From the NCBI RefSeq assembly GCF_030815865.1, contig NZ_JAUSXI010000001.1, positions 1,426,001-1,490,000 on the forward strand: DNA of 64,000 nt, written 5' to 3'. Made by a program: the position numbers and the translations under genes. Position 1 is the first letter of the stretch. Each line of letters begins with the position of its first letter. Of this stretch, positions 46,686 through 55,208 are shown in pieces. The DNA is from Arthrobacter globiformis. GTDB taxonomy: Bacteria > Actinomycetota > Actinomycetes > Actinomycetales > Micrococcaceae. Below the pieces are notes generated by a model, which saw only the letters and a program-made list of their open reading frames with translations, had not been told where the DNA came from and made no database searches.

Positions 46686-48555
46686 GAAGTTCCCCCATGT
46701 CTAGTGCCTCGGTGGCTGCCGTCCACAGCGCGTGGAGCTGCTGAATCTCCGGATCATCGCCGCGAAGGGCGAGCAGCCGGTCCATCACTACCTTCAGGTC
46801 CGGGAAGACCGAGCGGGCGTCCGGCCCGGCCATGGCGCCCACCATAGCTTCAAACAGTCCTGCGGCGGACCCGTCTCCGAACCCGGACCCGGCGAACCAG
46901 CCGGTGCCGGTTCCGGACCCCGGCAGCGCATCTTCCGGGGTGAGGAACAACAGGAGGAACTGACGGAGCTTCTGCGGGTCGTCCAGCTGACGGGCGATGA
47001 TCTCGTCCAGCCGGCCCGCAGGGTCGGTGCGCAGACTGCCCTGGATCACAGTGCTCTTGGACAGCCCGGCTTCCGGGTCCTCCAGCGTCAGCACCAGATA
47101 TGGGGTCACATCTGCGAGCAGTATGGCATGGAAGGAATGCTCGTGCTGACCGCCGGAACGTTCGACGACGGCGCTCGGCTGGGGGAGCGAGAGGAGTCGC
47201 AGCTTCGCGGTGAACTCGGGCTTCGGTGACCAGTCATGCGAGATGGTCACCGTGAACGTGTTCTTGACTCCGTCATCTGGGACGGCGTCGAGGAGGAACC
47301 GCTGTGCTGCAGCGTCCCGCAGGGCGTTCTCCAGCCGGAAGGCAGCCTCATCCTCTTTGGTTCGGTCTTGGCCGCCGGTGCCGTCATAGACCGCGAAGGG
47401 CACGTCCTTGAGGCTCTCCCTAATGCGCTGCACCCCGAGGCGCTTCTTGGCGCCCCGCATTTCCAGCAGGAACTCCACGTTCTTGGTGAATCCTGCTTCC
47501 GTGGCGTTGGCGGATCCCAGGAGGGCGTAGGTGAAGTGGTCGTAGTCGCAGAAGTAGGCCTTGGCATGCAGGCCGGTCAGGTCGTCGGCAACGCGCTGGA
47601 GGCCAGATTCGTCCGTCTCACTCAAACCGGAGTCCGCCGACTCGGGGATGCCGAGCTCGTCAAAGGCCTTGAAGGACGTACGGGTGTCGGCCACGGTCTT
47701 CTCGTCGAGGAGGTCCAGCTGGTCACCGCGGGAGTAAATGTAAAGGTTCTTTGCCCAAGGATCCTGCAGCCGGCCGATCAGCTTGTCATCCAGGAAGGGC
47801 GAAATGACCAGCTTGTCGTAGCCCAGAAAGGCGTCGTCCCCGGTCTTGTTGTTGAGCGCCATGAACTTCTCCGGATCGCGGAGGTGAGCCACGATCGAGC
47901 CTTGTGCAAATTCGTCGCCCATGCCCATCGGCCGGAACGCAAGGCGGTGGATGTCCTCGGGCAGCTCCCAGCGGACGTCCGCCAGTCGCGAGGCGAGGCC
48001 GCGCACCCTGGCCAGCCTCTCGGCGTCGGGCTTTACGGTGCAGAGGTCCGGGAGCCCAGCGATAAACCGCGCCAGGGGTCCGCTGTCCGGGCCGGCGTCT
48101 TCGGTATCCTGCACGGGTTCGCCGTCCAGCCGGACGAGGAGGTCCCAGCTGGCGTCAGTGGTGAGGTTACGGCTGCTGCACAGGAAGCGGTAGCGGCGCT
48201 CGGTGTCGTTCTCGAATTCAAGGAGCCAGACCTTGGGGTGGAACAGCCCGCGCTTGACGCTGACCTGATGGACCATCGGCTCCAGCAGCGCGAGCAGGTC
48301 CGAGGCGTCCGACGGTGCCTTGATGTGGCCTGCCTGGCAGAAGATGTCCACGCGGTCGGAGACCTTGCGCAATGCGCTGAGGACCGCCACCGGGTTGGTG
48401 AATTCTTCTCCGGAACCGGCGACGAAGCTCAGCGGTACCGACAGCGCGCTGGTCAGGTCCAGAGTGAAGGTGGTGCCCACGGCATGGGCGAGCCGGAATC
48501 CGGCCGGCGGGCGCAGTTGTTGGGTGAGTGCCTGCCTGTTTGCTGGATTAAGCAT
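46675..48555 (-). CDS. Phospholipase D-like nuclease with two HKD motifs
   Basis: 626 residues with two PLD half-sites: RGLFHPKVWLLEF and FLCSSRNLTTDASWD (about 103-145), then TGLHAKAYFCDYDHFTYALLGSANATEAGF (about 330-360). The pair should form one active site that hydrolyses phosphodiesters, here most likely in nucleic acid, since there is no signal peptide. The last 200 residues are unassigned. It overlaps the DUF6361-like gene by 8 bases and the helicase by 11. With these two it makes a three-gene module in which the helicase supplies movement and the PLD protein the cut. Confidence 0.82.
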   Translation of the reverse strand: MLNPANRQALTQQLRPPAGFRLAHAVGTTFTLDLTSALSVPLSFVAGSGEEFTNPVAVLSALRKVSDRVDIFCQAGHIKAPSDASDLLALLEPMVHQVSVKRGLFHPKVWLLEFENDTERRYRFLCSSRNLTTDASWDLLVRLDGEPVQDTEDAGPDSGPLARFIAGLPDLCTVKPDAERLARVRGLASRLADVRWELPEDIHRLAFRPMGMGDEFAQGSIVAHLRDPEKFMALNNKTGDDAFLGYDKLVISPFLDDKLIGRLQDPWAKNLYIYSRGDQLDLLDEKTVADTRTSFKAFDELGIPESADSGLSETDESGLQRVADDLTGLHAKAYFCDYDHFTYALLGSANATEAGFTKNVEFLLEMRGAKKRLGVQRIRESLKDVPFAVYDGTGGQDRTKEDEAAFRLENALRDAAAQRFLLDAVPDDGVKNTFTVTISHDWSPKPEFTAKLRLLSLPQPSAVVERSGGQHEHSFHAILLADVTPYLVLTLEDPEAGLSKSTVIQGSLRTDPAGRLDEIIARQLDDPQKLRQFLLLFLTPEDALPGSGTGTGWFAGSGFGDGSAAGLFEAMVGAMAGPDARSVFPDLKVVMDRLLALRGDDPEIQQLHALWTAATEALDMGELHGV

Positions 48556-49756
48556 TTGCCTGTCCTTCCCGTGCCAGCCCGGCGTGGATATCCAGTACGT
48601 TTCGGCGGACTTGGGTCCAGCGGAAGGTCAGCGACGCAACTTGGGTCGGGGGTTGCCATGCTCGGAGCCGGCGTTCGTTGCGGAAGCGTGAGTTCGCCTT
48701 CTTCATCAGCTTCTCCCGGGTTTCGACGGCGGCGCGGAAGTCCGCGTTGTCGGTCAGCTTCCTGAGGCTGACGGCGGCCGTGAGCATTGCCCTCGCGAAA
48801 TCGGCAGTGTTGCTATTGATTCCCCTGTTGAGGGCCTTGGCGCGGCTGAGGTAATCGTCTATGTCCCACGTGGCGAGAAGGTCCCGCTTGCTCTCGCGGC
48901 GTTCCTCCCAGGATTCCAGGAGATGCCGTGTCGGCTCCATCGTGTCGGCCTCATTGGAGAAAGTCTTCCATGACAGCTCCGCAACAAGGTGCTGATAGAG
49001 GATGGTGGCGCCGTTCTGAATGAAAGAGAATGCTTCAGCATCTTTGAGCCACTGCGCCGGTTCGCCCTCCGCACTGCGGCACGCAGGGTCAACCCAAGGT
49101 GCCCACGACCGTGGTTCGGGACTGGTCGCGGAGCCAACGACGTGAGCCAGCATTGTGCCCGTGCAGGTGGTGAGGATCCGCTCCTGGAGCCAGCGGGCTT
49201 CATCGTGGGAAAGCGTCAGCCCATGTTCGTCTGTCTGGGGGAAGCCAGCTGGTGGCTTTGGAAGAGTCTCGTTCCAGACGGAGTAGCGGCCTTCGTCCTC
49301 TTCAGGGGCAGGGGTGTCAGCGCACATGAGCAGTGCAACGGCGGAGCGGTCTGTTTCCGGACGGACGATCCCGTAGCGGCGAAGGGCCGACCAGTAGGCG
49401 GCCGATGGAAGCTGCTGCACGTTTCTGCCGGCGTCGCGGCCGATAAAGCTCTCCACTTTGCGTTCCCGGAATCGGTCAATTAGCTTCCGCTCGGATTCCT
49501 CGGCCCGTTTCCGCAGCTCGTCCGGTTTTTTGGTGACGTCGTGCGCATTGAGATAGGCCCAGGGGACCAAAAGCATGTATCGGGCACCCATGTGCAGGAC
49601 TGACGTGCCCGGGAACAGGCTGTTGCTGATCGCGTCCCGGAGCTGGCCCATGCCAAGGTCATCGGTGGTTTCCGGAGTGCCGAAAAGCTTGACGAGCTCG
49701 CGCATCTTCGAGTTTTCTTCGGTGGAAGCGTCGAGCCATGAGATGAGGGAAGGCAT
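48548..49756 (-). CDS. DUF6361-like protein
   Basis: 402 residues from ATG 49756; the longer frame upstream lacks conservation. The start MPSLISWLDASTEEN, MRELVKLFGTPETTDDLGMGQLRDAISNSLFPGTSVLHM and RYMLLVPWAYL are characteristic of the DUF6361 type as I remember it. No catalytic motif can be pointed to. It is the first gene of the PLD/helicase operon and divergent from the second RapA-like helicase. Its function is unknown; in this position it could be the sensor or the specificity subunit. Confidence 0.7.
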   Translation of the reverse strand: MPSLISWLDASTEENSKMRELVKLFGTPETTDDLGMGQLRDAISNSLFPGTSVLHMGARYMLLVPWAYLNAHDVTKKPDELRKRAEESERKLIDRFRERKVESFIGRDAGRNVQQLPSAAYWSALRRYGIVRPETDRSAVALLMCADTPAPEEDEGRYSVWNETLPKPPAGFPQTDEHGLTLSHDEARWLQERILTTCTGTMLAHVVGSATSPEPRSWAPWVDPACRSAEGEPAQWLKDAEAFSFIQNGATILYQHLVAELSWKTFSNEADTMEPTRHLLESWEERRESKRDLLATWDIDDYLSRAKALNRGINSNTADFARAMLTAAVSLRKLTDNADFRAAVETREKLMKKANSRFRNERRLRAWQPPTQVASLTFRWTQVRRNVLDIHAGLAREGQANA

Positions 49757-50039
49757 TGGTTGAGGACTCGCTTCTGCGCAGGTGCCGAACAATTGCTGTG
49801 GTGGCACTTCGCAGCTACGAAAAATCCCCCGAAAGCACCATATGTCACCTCGGTCCCGCGACAAATCATGATGCGGCAATACTGCGCAGATTCTTTGTTT
49901 TGGTGACCGCCAGGTGGTTGTCGGGGCCAACGATCCCTCGCTTTGGCAGCCTGATCAGCAGCCGGTACCCCGTGAGGCAACGGATTCAGCTCCCATCCGT
50001 GCACAATTGACAGGTATATATGCATCTCAGGGGGCGCGC
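49757..50039. promoter_or_regulatory. Divergent promoter region between DUF6361-like and RapA-like genes
   Basis: About 280 bases with lower G/C than the genes on both sides. TTGACA at 50007-50012 and TATATA at 50015-50020 lie close to the plus-strand gene but are not spaced as one promoter. No clear palindrome was found. Confidence 0.35.
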
Positions 50040-52916
50040 GTGACCACGGACTACCATGCCAAATATTGGGCGAACCTGCTCAAGGCACAAACATCAACTA
50101 GCAGCGACATCATGGCTGCCGTGTCATCGGCGCGGGTGGACCTCAACCCCCATCAGGTGGAAGCGGCGTCCTTCGCGCTGCGCTCGCCACTGAGCAACGG
50201 CGTCGTCCTGGCCGACGAAGTAGGCCTTGGCAAGACCATCGAGGCAGGGCTAGTGCTGCTGCAGCTATGGGCCCGGCGCAAACGGCGCCTGCTAATCATT
50301 GCCCCCGCAACGCTTCGCCGCCAGTGGGCATCGGAACTTTCCGAAAAGTTCGGACTACCCGCCCGTGTACTTGACGCTGACTCCTATGGGGGCAAGGGAA
50401 ATCCGTTCGACGACGACCGGTCGGTTTTGATTTGCTCCTACCACTTTGCGGCTCGTCATCAGGGTGACGTCCAGATGGTCGCCTGGGACCGCGTCGTCTT
50501 CGACGAGGCACACCAGCTGCGGAACGTTTGGAAGTCCCAGAACCAGCGGGCCAAGGCGCTCGCGAGGGCAACCCGCCACGCCCCCAAACTGCTGCTGACG
50601 GCCACGCCCCTACAGAACTCGCTGATGGAACTTTACGGTCTCGTCCAGATCATCGATGAACACGTCTTCGGTGACCAGAAGACATTCCGCAGCGCCTATT
50701 CCAGTGCTGCCACGGATGCACCCACCATGCTGGAGTTGAAGGCGCGCCTGCAGCCCCTGGTTAAAAGGACCCTGCGTCGCCAGGTTCGGGAGTATGTGAA
50801 GTTCACCAGCCGTATCCCCATCACCCAGGACTTCACGCCCAGCGATGACGAGCAGGCGCTCTATGACCTCGTGTCTGAGTATCTGCAGCAGGAGGACTCC
50901 TATGCGCTGCCTAAGGCGCAGCGTACCCTGATGACACTGATTCTGCGCAAGATCCTGGCGTCCTCGTCGGTGGCAATCGCAGCGACTTTGGAGAATATGG
51001 CAGCCAAGCTGGAGGGCCAGGTGCGCCACCTTTCCGGGGAAAAGTCCGACGGCGGGACTCGCCACTCCGAGGCGGAGGACCTGGCTGAGGAGCTGGAGAT
51101 CGATGAGGATTACGACGGCGAGCTGGAGGAATCCCGCGGGGTCGAGTTTGTCGATTCAGAGCTTGCGGGGGACTTCGCCGGCCGGCGGTCGGAAGCATCC
51201 CAGCTGCGGCAGTTTGCCGACCTGGCGCATTCGATCCAGCTCGACGCGAAGGCGAAGTCGTTGATCGAGATCCTGCCCAAGGCCCTTGCCATGGCCCAGG
51301 AACGGGGAGCCCAGGAGAAGGCGGTCATTTTCACAGAGTCGCGCCGGACCCAGCATCATCTGGTGGAGCTCCTCGAAGCAACCGGCTACGCGGGCAAAGT
51401 CATCACCATCAACGGGCAGAACATCGAGGCGCAGGTCCAGACGGTCTACAGCGACTGGCGGGCTAAGCGGCTGGAAGCCGGGCTGGCCGTGGCCAACCGG
51501 GTATCGGACACAAAGTCCGCGATCGTGGACGCTTTTCGGGACGATTACCCGATCCTAGTGGCGACAGAAGCGGCGGCAGAAGGCCTTAACCTCCAGTTCT
51601 GTTCCCTCGTGGTCAACTTCGATCTGCCGTGGAATCCCCAGCGCATCGAACAGCGTATTGGACGTTGCCACCGCTATGGTCAGAAGCACGATGTCGTCGT
51701 GGTGAACTTCCTGAACACGTCCAACGAGGCGGATAAGCGCGTCTTCGAACTCCTGGATGAAAAATTCAAGCTGTTCAGCGGGGTCTTCGGCGCCAGCGAT
51801 GAGGTGCTGGGAGCGCTGGCATCGGGTTTCGACCTCGAGAAGCGGATCGGTGCGGTTTACCAGACCTGCCGCACGGCGCAGGAAATCGAGGAGCAGTTCG
51901 ACAAGCTCCGCAGTGAACTTGAGACGGAGATTGAATCCAAGATGGATTCCACGAAGGCCACGCTGTTAGAGGACTTTGATGACGAGGTAATCGAGCGACT
52001 GGACGTACAGCTTGGCGAGAGCAAACGATCGCTCGGACTCCAGCAGGCGGCGCTCTGGTTTCTGACGCAGCACGAACTGCAGCAGGCGGCCGGAGCAGCT
52101 GCGGTGTTCGAACGGGACCAATTGCTGTTCGAACTGGATGGCGACGAACACCCAGGGCGCTATGTCATGGACTGGGCAAGAGCCGATGAGCTCAGGGCGA
52201 CCTTCTACCATCACCTCTCACCGCTCGCGGAGTTGCTGAGCGCAAGGGCGGCGGCCCGGCAGCTGCCCGAGTCCGAGGTGGTCTTCGACTATTCGTCCCA
52301 CGGCAGCACTGTGGGTGCGCTGGAGCCGCTTCGAGGAGAGTCAGGGCTCATGGCGGCCCAACTGGTCACCGTTGAATCGGCAGACAGCGTACTCGAGCTG
52401 ATCCTGACCGGTGTCACCGATGGCGGCGAAGTGCTCGACGGCGAGCAGCTGGCCAGGATGTTCAGTTTGCAGGCCGCCGAGCTTGGCAAGGCGTTGGCGC
52501 CCGGTGAGGTCCGCTCCGTCCTGGCCAAGCAGGTCAACGGCGACGTCAAAGCCTTCGAAACGGCGCAGCGTGAACGGCTGGACGTGTTGCTCTCCGAGGA
52601 ATCGGAAAAGCTGGACCGTTGGGCGGATGACCTCCGGCAGGGGCTGGAACTTGAGCTGAAAGACATCGAGAAGACGCTCAAGGAAGCCGGCCGGGAAGCC
52701 CGCCAGTCCGCCGGCATGGGTATCCAGGAGAAGCTTCTTGCTCAGCGGAAAAAGCAGGAGTTGGAGCGCAAGCGGAACCAGAAGCGCAGGGAACTATACG
52801 AGGAGCAGGACAGGATCGACGCCCGCAGGGATGAATTATTGTCCGAGGTGGAGGCTAAACTCGCGGCCAAGGTGATGGTCGAAGAGCTGTTTGCCATCCG
52901 TTGGACGCTCGCCTGA
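50040..52916 (+). CDS. RapA-like SNF2 helicase next to the type III restriction genes
   Basis: 958 residues from GTG 50040, chosen for the GGGGG ribosome site and because VTTDYHAKYWANLL begins the conserved part. Motor motifs: VVLADEVGLGKTIEAGLVLLQLW at about 58-80, VVFDEAHQLRNVWKSQNQRAKAL at about 155, LLLTATPLQNSLMELYGL, VATEAAAEGLNLQFCSLVVNFD and QRIGRCHRYGQKHDVVVV at about 545. A long charged coiled coil (ELKDIEKTLKEAGREARQ to DELLSEVEAKLAAK) ends the protein. Relatives of this type recur next to Mod/Res or other restriction genes. It precedes Mod by 420 bases with a minus-strand HTH gene between. Confidence 0.85.
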   Translation: MTTDYHAKYWANLLKAQTSTSSDIMAAVSSARVDLNPHQVEAASFALRSPLSNGVVLADEVGLGKTIEAGLVLLQLWARRKRRLLIIAPATLRRQWASELSEKFGLPARVLDADSYGGKGNPFDDDRSVLICSYHFAARHQGDVQMVAWDRVVFDEAHQLRNVWKSQNQRAKALARATRHAPKLLLTATPLQNSLMELYGLVQIIDEHVFGDQKTFRSAYSSAATDAPTMLELKARLQPLVKRTLRRQVREYVKFTSRIPITQDFTPSDDEQALYDLVSEYLQQEDSYALPKAQRTLMTLILRKILASSSVAIAATLENMAAKLEGQVRHLSGEKSDGGTRHSEAEDLAEELEIDEDYDGELEESRGVEFVDSELAGDFAGRRSEASQLRQFADLAHSIQLDAKAKSLIEILPKALAMAQERGAQEKAVIFTESRRTQHHLVELLEATGYAGKVITINGQNIEAQVQTVYSDWRAKRLEAGLAVANRVSDTKSAIVDAFRDDYPILVATEAAAEGLNLQFCSLVVNFDLPWNPQRIEQRIGRCHRYGQKHDVVVVNFLNTSNEADKRVFELLDEKFKLFSGVFGASDEVLGALASGFDLEKRIGAVYQTCRTAQEIEEQFDKLRSELETEIESKMDSTKATLLEDFDDEVIERLDVQLGESKRSLGLQQAALWFLTQHELQQAAGAAAVFERDQLLFELDGDEHPGRYVMDWARADELRATFYHHLSPLAELLSARAAARQLPESEVVFDYSSHGSTVGALEPLRGESGLMAAQLVTVESADSVLELILTGVTDGGEVLDGEQLARMFSLQAAELGKALAPGEVRSVLAKQVNGDVKAFETAQRERLDVLLSEESEKLDRWADDLRQGLELELKDIEKTLKEAGREARQSAGMGIQEKLLAQRKKQELERKRNQKRRELYEEQDRIDARRDELLSEVEAKLAAKVMVEELFAIRWTLA

Positions 52917-52938
52917 GATTCCCTGCCGTGGCGGGGCG

Positions 52939-53217
52939 TTACTGATCGGGTGAGCTGTTGGTGATGACCACATCGATCAGTTCCTTGGGATCGATCCGGT
53001 AGACGCGCGCCAGCTCCAGGAGGGTGGCCATGGTGGGGTTCGACGGCCACCGGTCGCCGTAGTCCGCGTGTCCCAGTTCCAAGGTGCGGTCGTGGCCTCG
53101 GGAGATTCCGGCGAGGCCCGCCCCCTCCTCCTGTGTCCAGCCGAAGTCCACCCGCAGATTCTGCAGCCGAAGCCCAAGAGCCTTGGCGGCTTCCGGTTTG
53201 AGCTTGGCGTGCGACAC
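52939..53217 (-). CDS. XRE-type helix-turn-helix regulator
   Basis: 92 residues from GTG with AGAGG just before it. A Cro/CI-type fold is clear: LGLRLQNLRVDFGWTQEEGAGLAGISRGHDRTLELG, then NPTMATLLELARVYRIDPKELID. Such small proteins time the expression of restriction relative to methylation. It is convergent with the RapA-like gene and divergent from Mod. A perfect palindrome lies 31 bases upstream of its start, between it and Mod, and is its probable binding site. Confidence 0.82.
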   Translation of the reverse strand: MSHAKLKPEAAKALGLRLQNLRVDFGWTQEEGAGLAGISRGHDRTLELGHADYGDRWPSNPTMATLLELARVYRIDPKELIDVVITNSSPDQ

Positions 53218-53248
53218 GACCTCTAGCTCAGTGCAATCCGGCTAAGTT

Positions 53249-53270
53249 AATGACATATTTATATGTCATT
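53249..53270. promoter_or_regulatory. Perfect palindromic operator upstream of mod
   Basis: Nine-base arms aatgacata and tatgtcatt around ttta match without error. The site is AT-rich in G/C-rich DNA and lies in the divergent promoter region between the HTH gene and Mod, 65 bases before the Mod start. Confidence 0.8.
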
Positions 53271-53335
53271 GTTTGCGAGCTCGGTCACGTTGAGACCCTC
53301 GCTTTCGTCTTTGCTGAACATGGGGTGCAATTCTG

Positions 53336-55198
53336 ATGTCCGACGGCGCATGGAAGATTCAGGAACTGGCGTCGGAAGGCTTGCCGGACCGGGCCGCCGA
53401 ACTGGGGCAGCTGTTCCCGGAGGCAATGACTGACGGCAAGGTGGACATCGGGCAGCTGAAGTTGCTCCTCGGTGAGGCCGTCGAGGAGTCTCCAGAGCGG
53501 TACGGGCTTACCTGGCCCGGGAAGCGCGATGCCGTCCGCCTGGCACAGAAGCAGTCGACCGCCACACTTAAGCCGATGCTTGGCGAGTCTGTGGATCCTG
53601 GCACCACTAAGAACGTGATCATCGAAGGTGACAACCTCGAAGTTCTGAAGCTCCTGCAGAAGAGCTACTTCGGCAACGTCAAGGTGATTTACATCGACCC
53701 GCCGTACAACACTGGTAACGACTTCGTGTATAAAGACGATTTTGCCCAGCCCATGGCCGAGTACTTGCGGGTTTCAGGGCAGACTGACGAAGGTGGGCGC
53801 CAAACTTCTGTAAATAAGGAAACCTCGGGGCGATTTCACTCGGACTGGCTTAACATGATGTATCCGCGTCTAGCTGCGGCCCGGAGCCTGCTCGATGAGC
53901 AGGGTTTGATCTTCATAAGCATCGATGAAGTTGAAATCTCGCGACTAAGACTTGCTTGCGACGAAGTGTTTGGTGAGGAAAACCACGTCGCTGACTTTGT
54001 GTGGCATAACAAGCGAGGCGGCGGAAATGACGCTAAGCACGTGGCTGTAGAACACGAGTATGTTGTCGCGTACGCGCGGGACAAAGTCCGTCTTGCGCAC
54101 TTGTTTGTTCCATATGATCCGGCCTATCTCACGCGCTATCGTGAGGAAGACTCCATCGGACGCTTTTTCTGGGACACTTTCAAACGAAAGTCGGGAAAAC
54201 AGTACTATCCGATCATTTGCCCTGATGGCACGGTCCTAGAATTCGACGAGAGGGGCAACCCGCTGAGTTGGCTTCGTTCTGAGGCGCGATTTCTGCAAGA
54301 CCAGAAAGATGGCGAAGTCCGATTCGTTCGCTATGGAGATAGATGGTCGGTCCAATTTAAGCAGCGCCTGCCGGAAGGCAAGAAACCGCGGACGGTCTTC
54401 CTCGAGGAATCTATCCTGGGAAGCCAGGGAACCACCAGTGACGGAAGCACCGCTATGTTGGATCTTTTCGGCTCTAACATCTTCGACAATCCGAAACCTG
54501 TACCCCTGCTCAAACACCTGCTTTCGTTTCAGGGCGATCAAGACAGCATCATTCTCGACTTCTTCGCGGGGTCTGGAACCACAGCCAATGCAGTCATGAA
54601 TATGAATGCCGAAGACGGTGGGAACCGGCGCTTCATCCTTGTCCAGCTTCCCGAAGAAACTGACAACCCGGAGTACCCGAGGATCTCGGACATCACACGC
54701 GAGCGTGTCCGCCGTGCCGGGAAGAAGATTAAGGAAGAAGCGGGCGACAAGGCCGCGAATCTGGATGTGGGTTTCCGGGCCTTCAGGCTCGCCGAGTCGA
54801 ACTTCAGAAATTGGGATTCAGATACGGACACGTTCCTGAGCGAAGAGCTCGATTTCTACGTGGACAACATCAACTCCGGTGCCTCCGATGATGATGTCGT
54901 CCACGAGATTTTGCTCAAGGCTGGAGTGCCGCTGGACGTTGACCTGCAAAAAATGCAGGTTGCTGGCGAAGACGTTTACGTGGCAATGGAGGGCCTCTTT
55001 GTCACGAGTGCCGCACGAAAGATCAGCCAGGAACTGATTGACGGGCTCCTCGCGTTGGAGCCATGGCCTGTCCAGGTGGTGCTGCTGGACGCCGGGTTCG
55101 GGGACAACGATTCCCTCAAGCTCAACGCCCGGCATCAGTTTGCCAGCCGCCGTCCGGAATCGGATCCGGATAAAGACAACGCCCTCCGCACGGTCTGA
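53336..55198 (+). CDS. Type III DNA adenine methyltransferase (Mod)
   Basis: 620 residues. IIEGDNLEVLKLLQKSY is followed by IYIDPPYNTGNDFVYKDDF (motif IV DPPY at 121-124), and IILDFFAGSGTTANAVM (motif I FxGxG) comes later, at about 405-415. That order is the beta class of N6-adenine methyltransferases used by type III systems. The region between them (about 220-370) has the lower-G/C DNA expected of the variable target recognition domain, and relatives switch specificity there. It recognises the site for both modification and restriction and works with Res, 10 bases downstream. Relatives are 500-650 residues, so the gene is complete. Confidence 0.9.
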   Translation: MSDGAWKIQELASEGLPDRAAELGQLFPEAMTDGKVDIGQLKLLLGEAVEESPERYGLTWPGKRDAVRLAQKQSTATLKPMLGESVDPGTTKNVIIEGDNLEVLKLLQKSYFGNVKVIYIDPPYNTGNDFVYKDDFAQPMAEYLRVSGQTDEGGRQTSVNKETSGRFHSDWLNMMYPRLAAARSLLDEQGLIFISIDEVEISRLRLACDEVFGEENHVADFVWHNKRGGGNDAKHVAVEHEYVVAYARDKVRLAHLFVPYDPAYLTRYREEDSIGRFFWDTFKRKSGKQYYPIICPDGTVLEFDERGNPLSWLRSEARFLQDQKDGEVRFVRYGDRWSVQFKQRLPEGKKPRTVFLEESILGSQGTTSDGSTAMLDLFGSNIFDNPKPVPLLKHLLSFQGDQDSIILDFFAGSGTTANAVMNMNAEDGGNRRFILVQLPEETDNPEYPRISDITRERVRRAGKKIKEEAGDKAANLDVGFRAFRLAESNFRNWDSDTDTFLSEELDFYVDNINSGASDDDVVHEILLKAGVPLDVDLQKMQVAGEDVYVAMEGLFVTSAARKISQELIDGLLALEPWPVQVVLLDAGFGDNDSLKLNARHQFASRRPESDPDKDNALRTV

Positions 55199-55208
55199 GG
55201 CACCCCAC

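Noticed and set aside
47236..48765. 509-codon plus-strand frame over the PLD-like gene
   Set aside because: Shadow frame; the minus strand carries both HKD motifs.
43527..49756. DISARM or BREX assignment for the PLD/helicase module
   Set aside because: No DUF1998 (DrmB), DrmA, BrxL, PglZ or BrxC-type gene is present.
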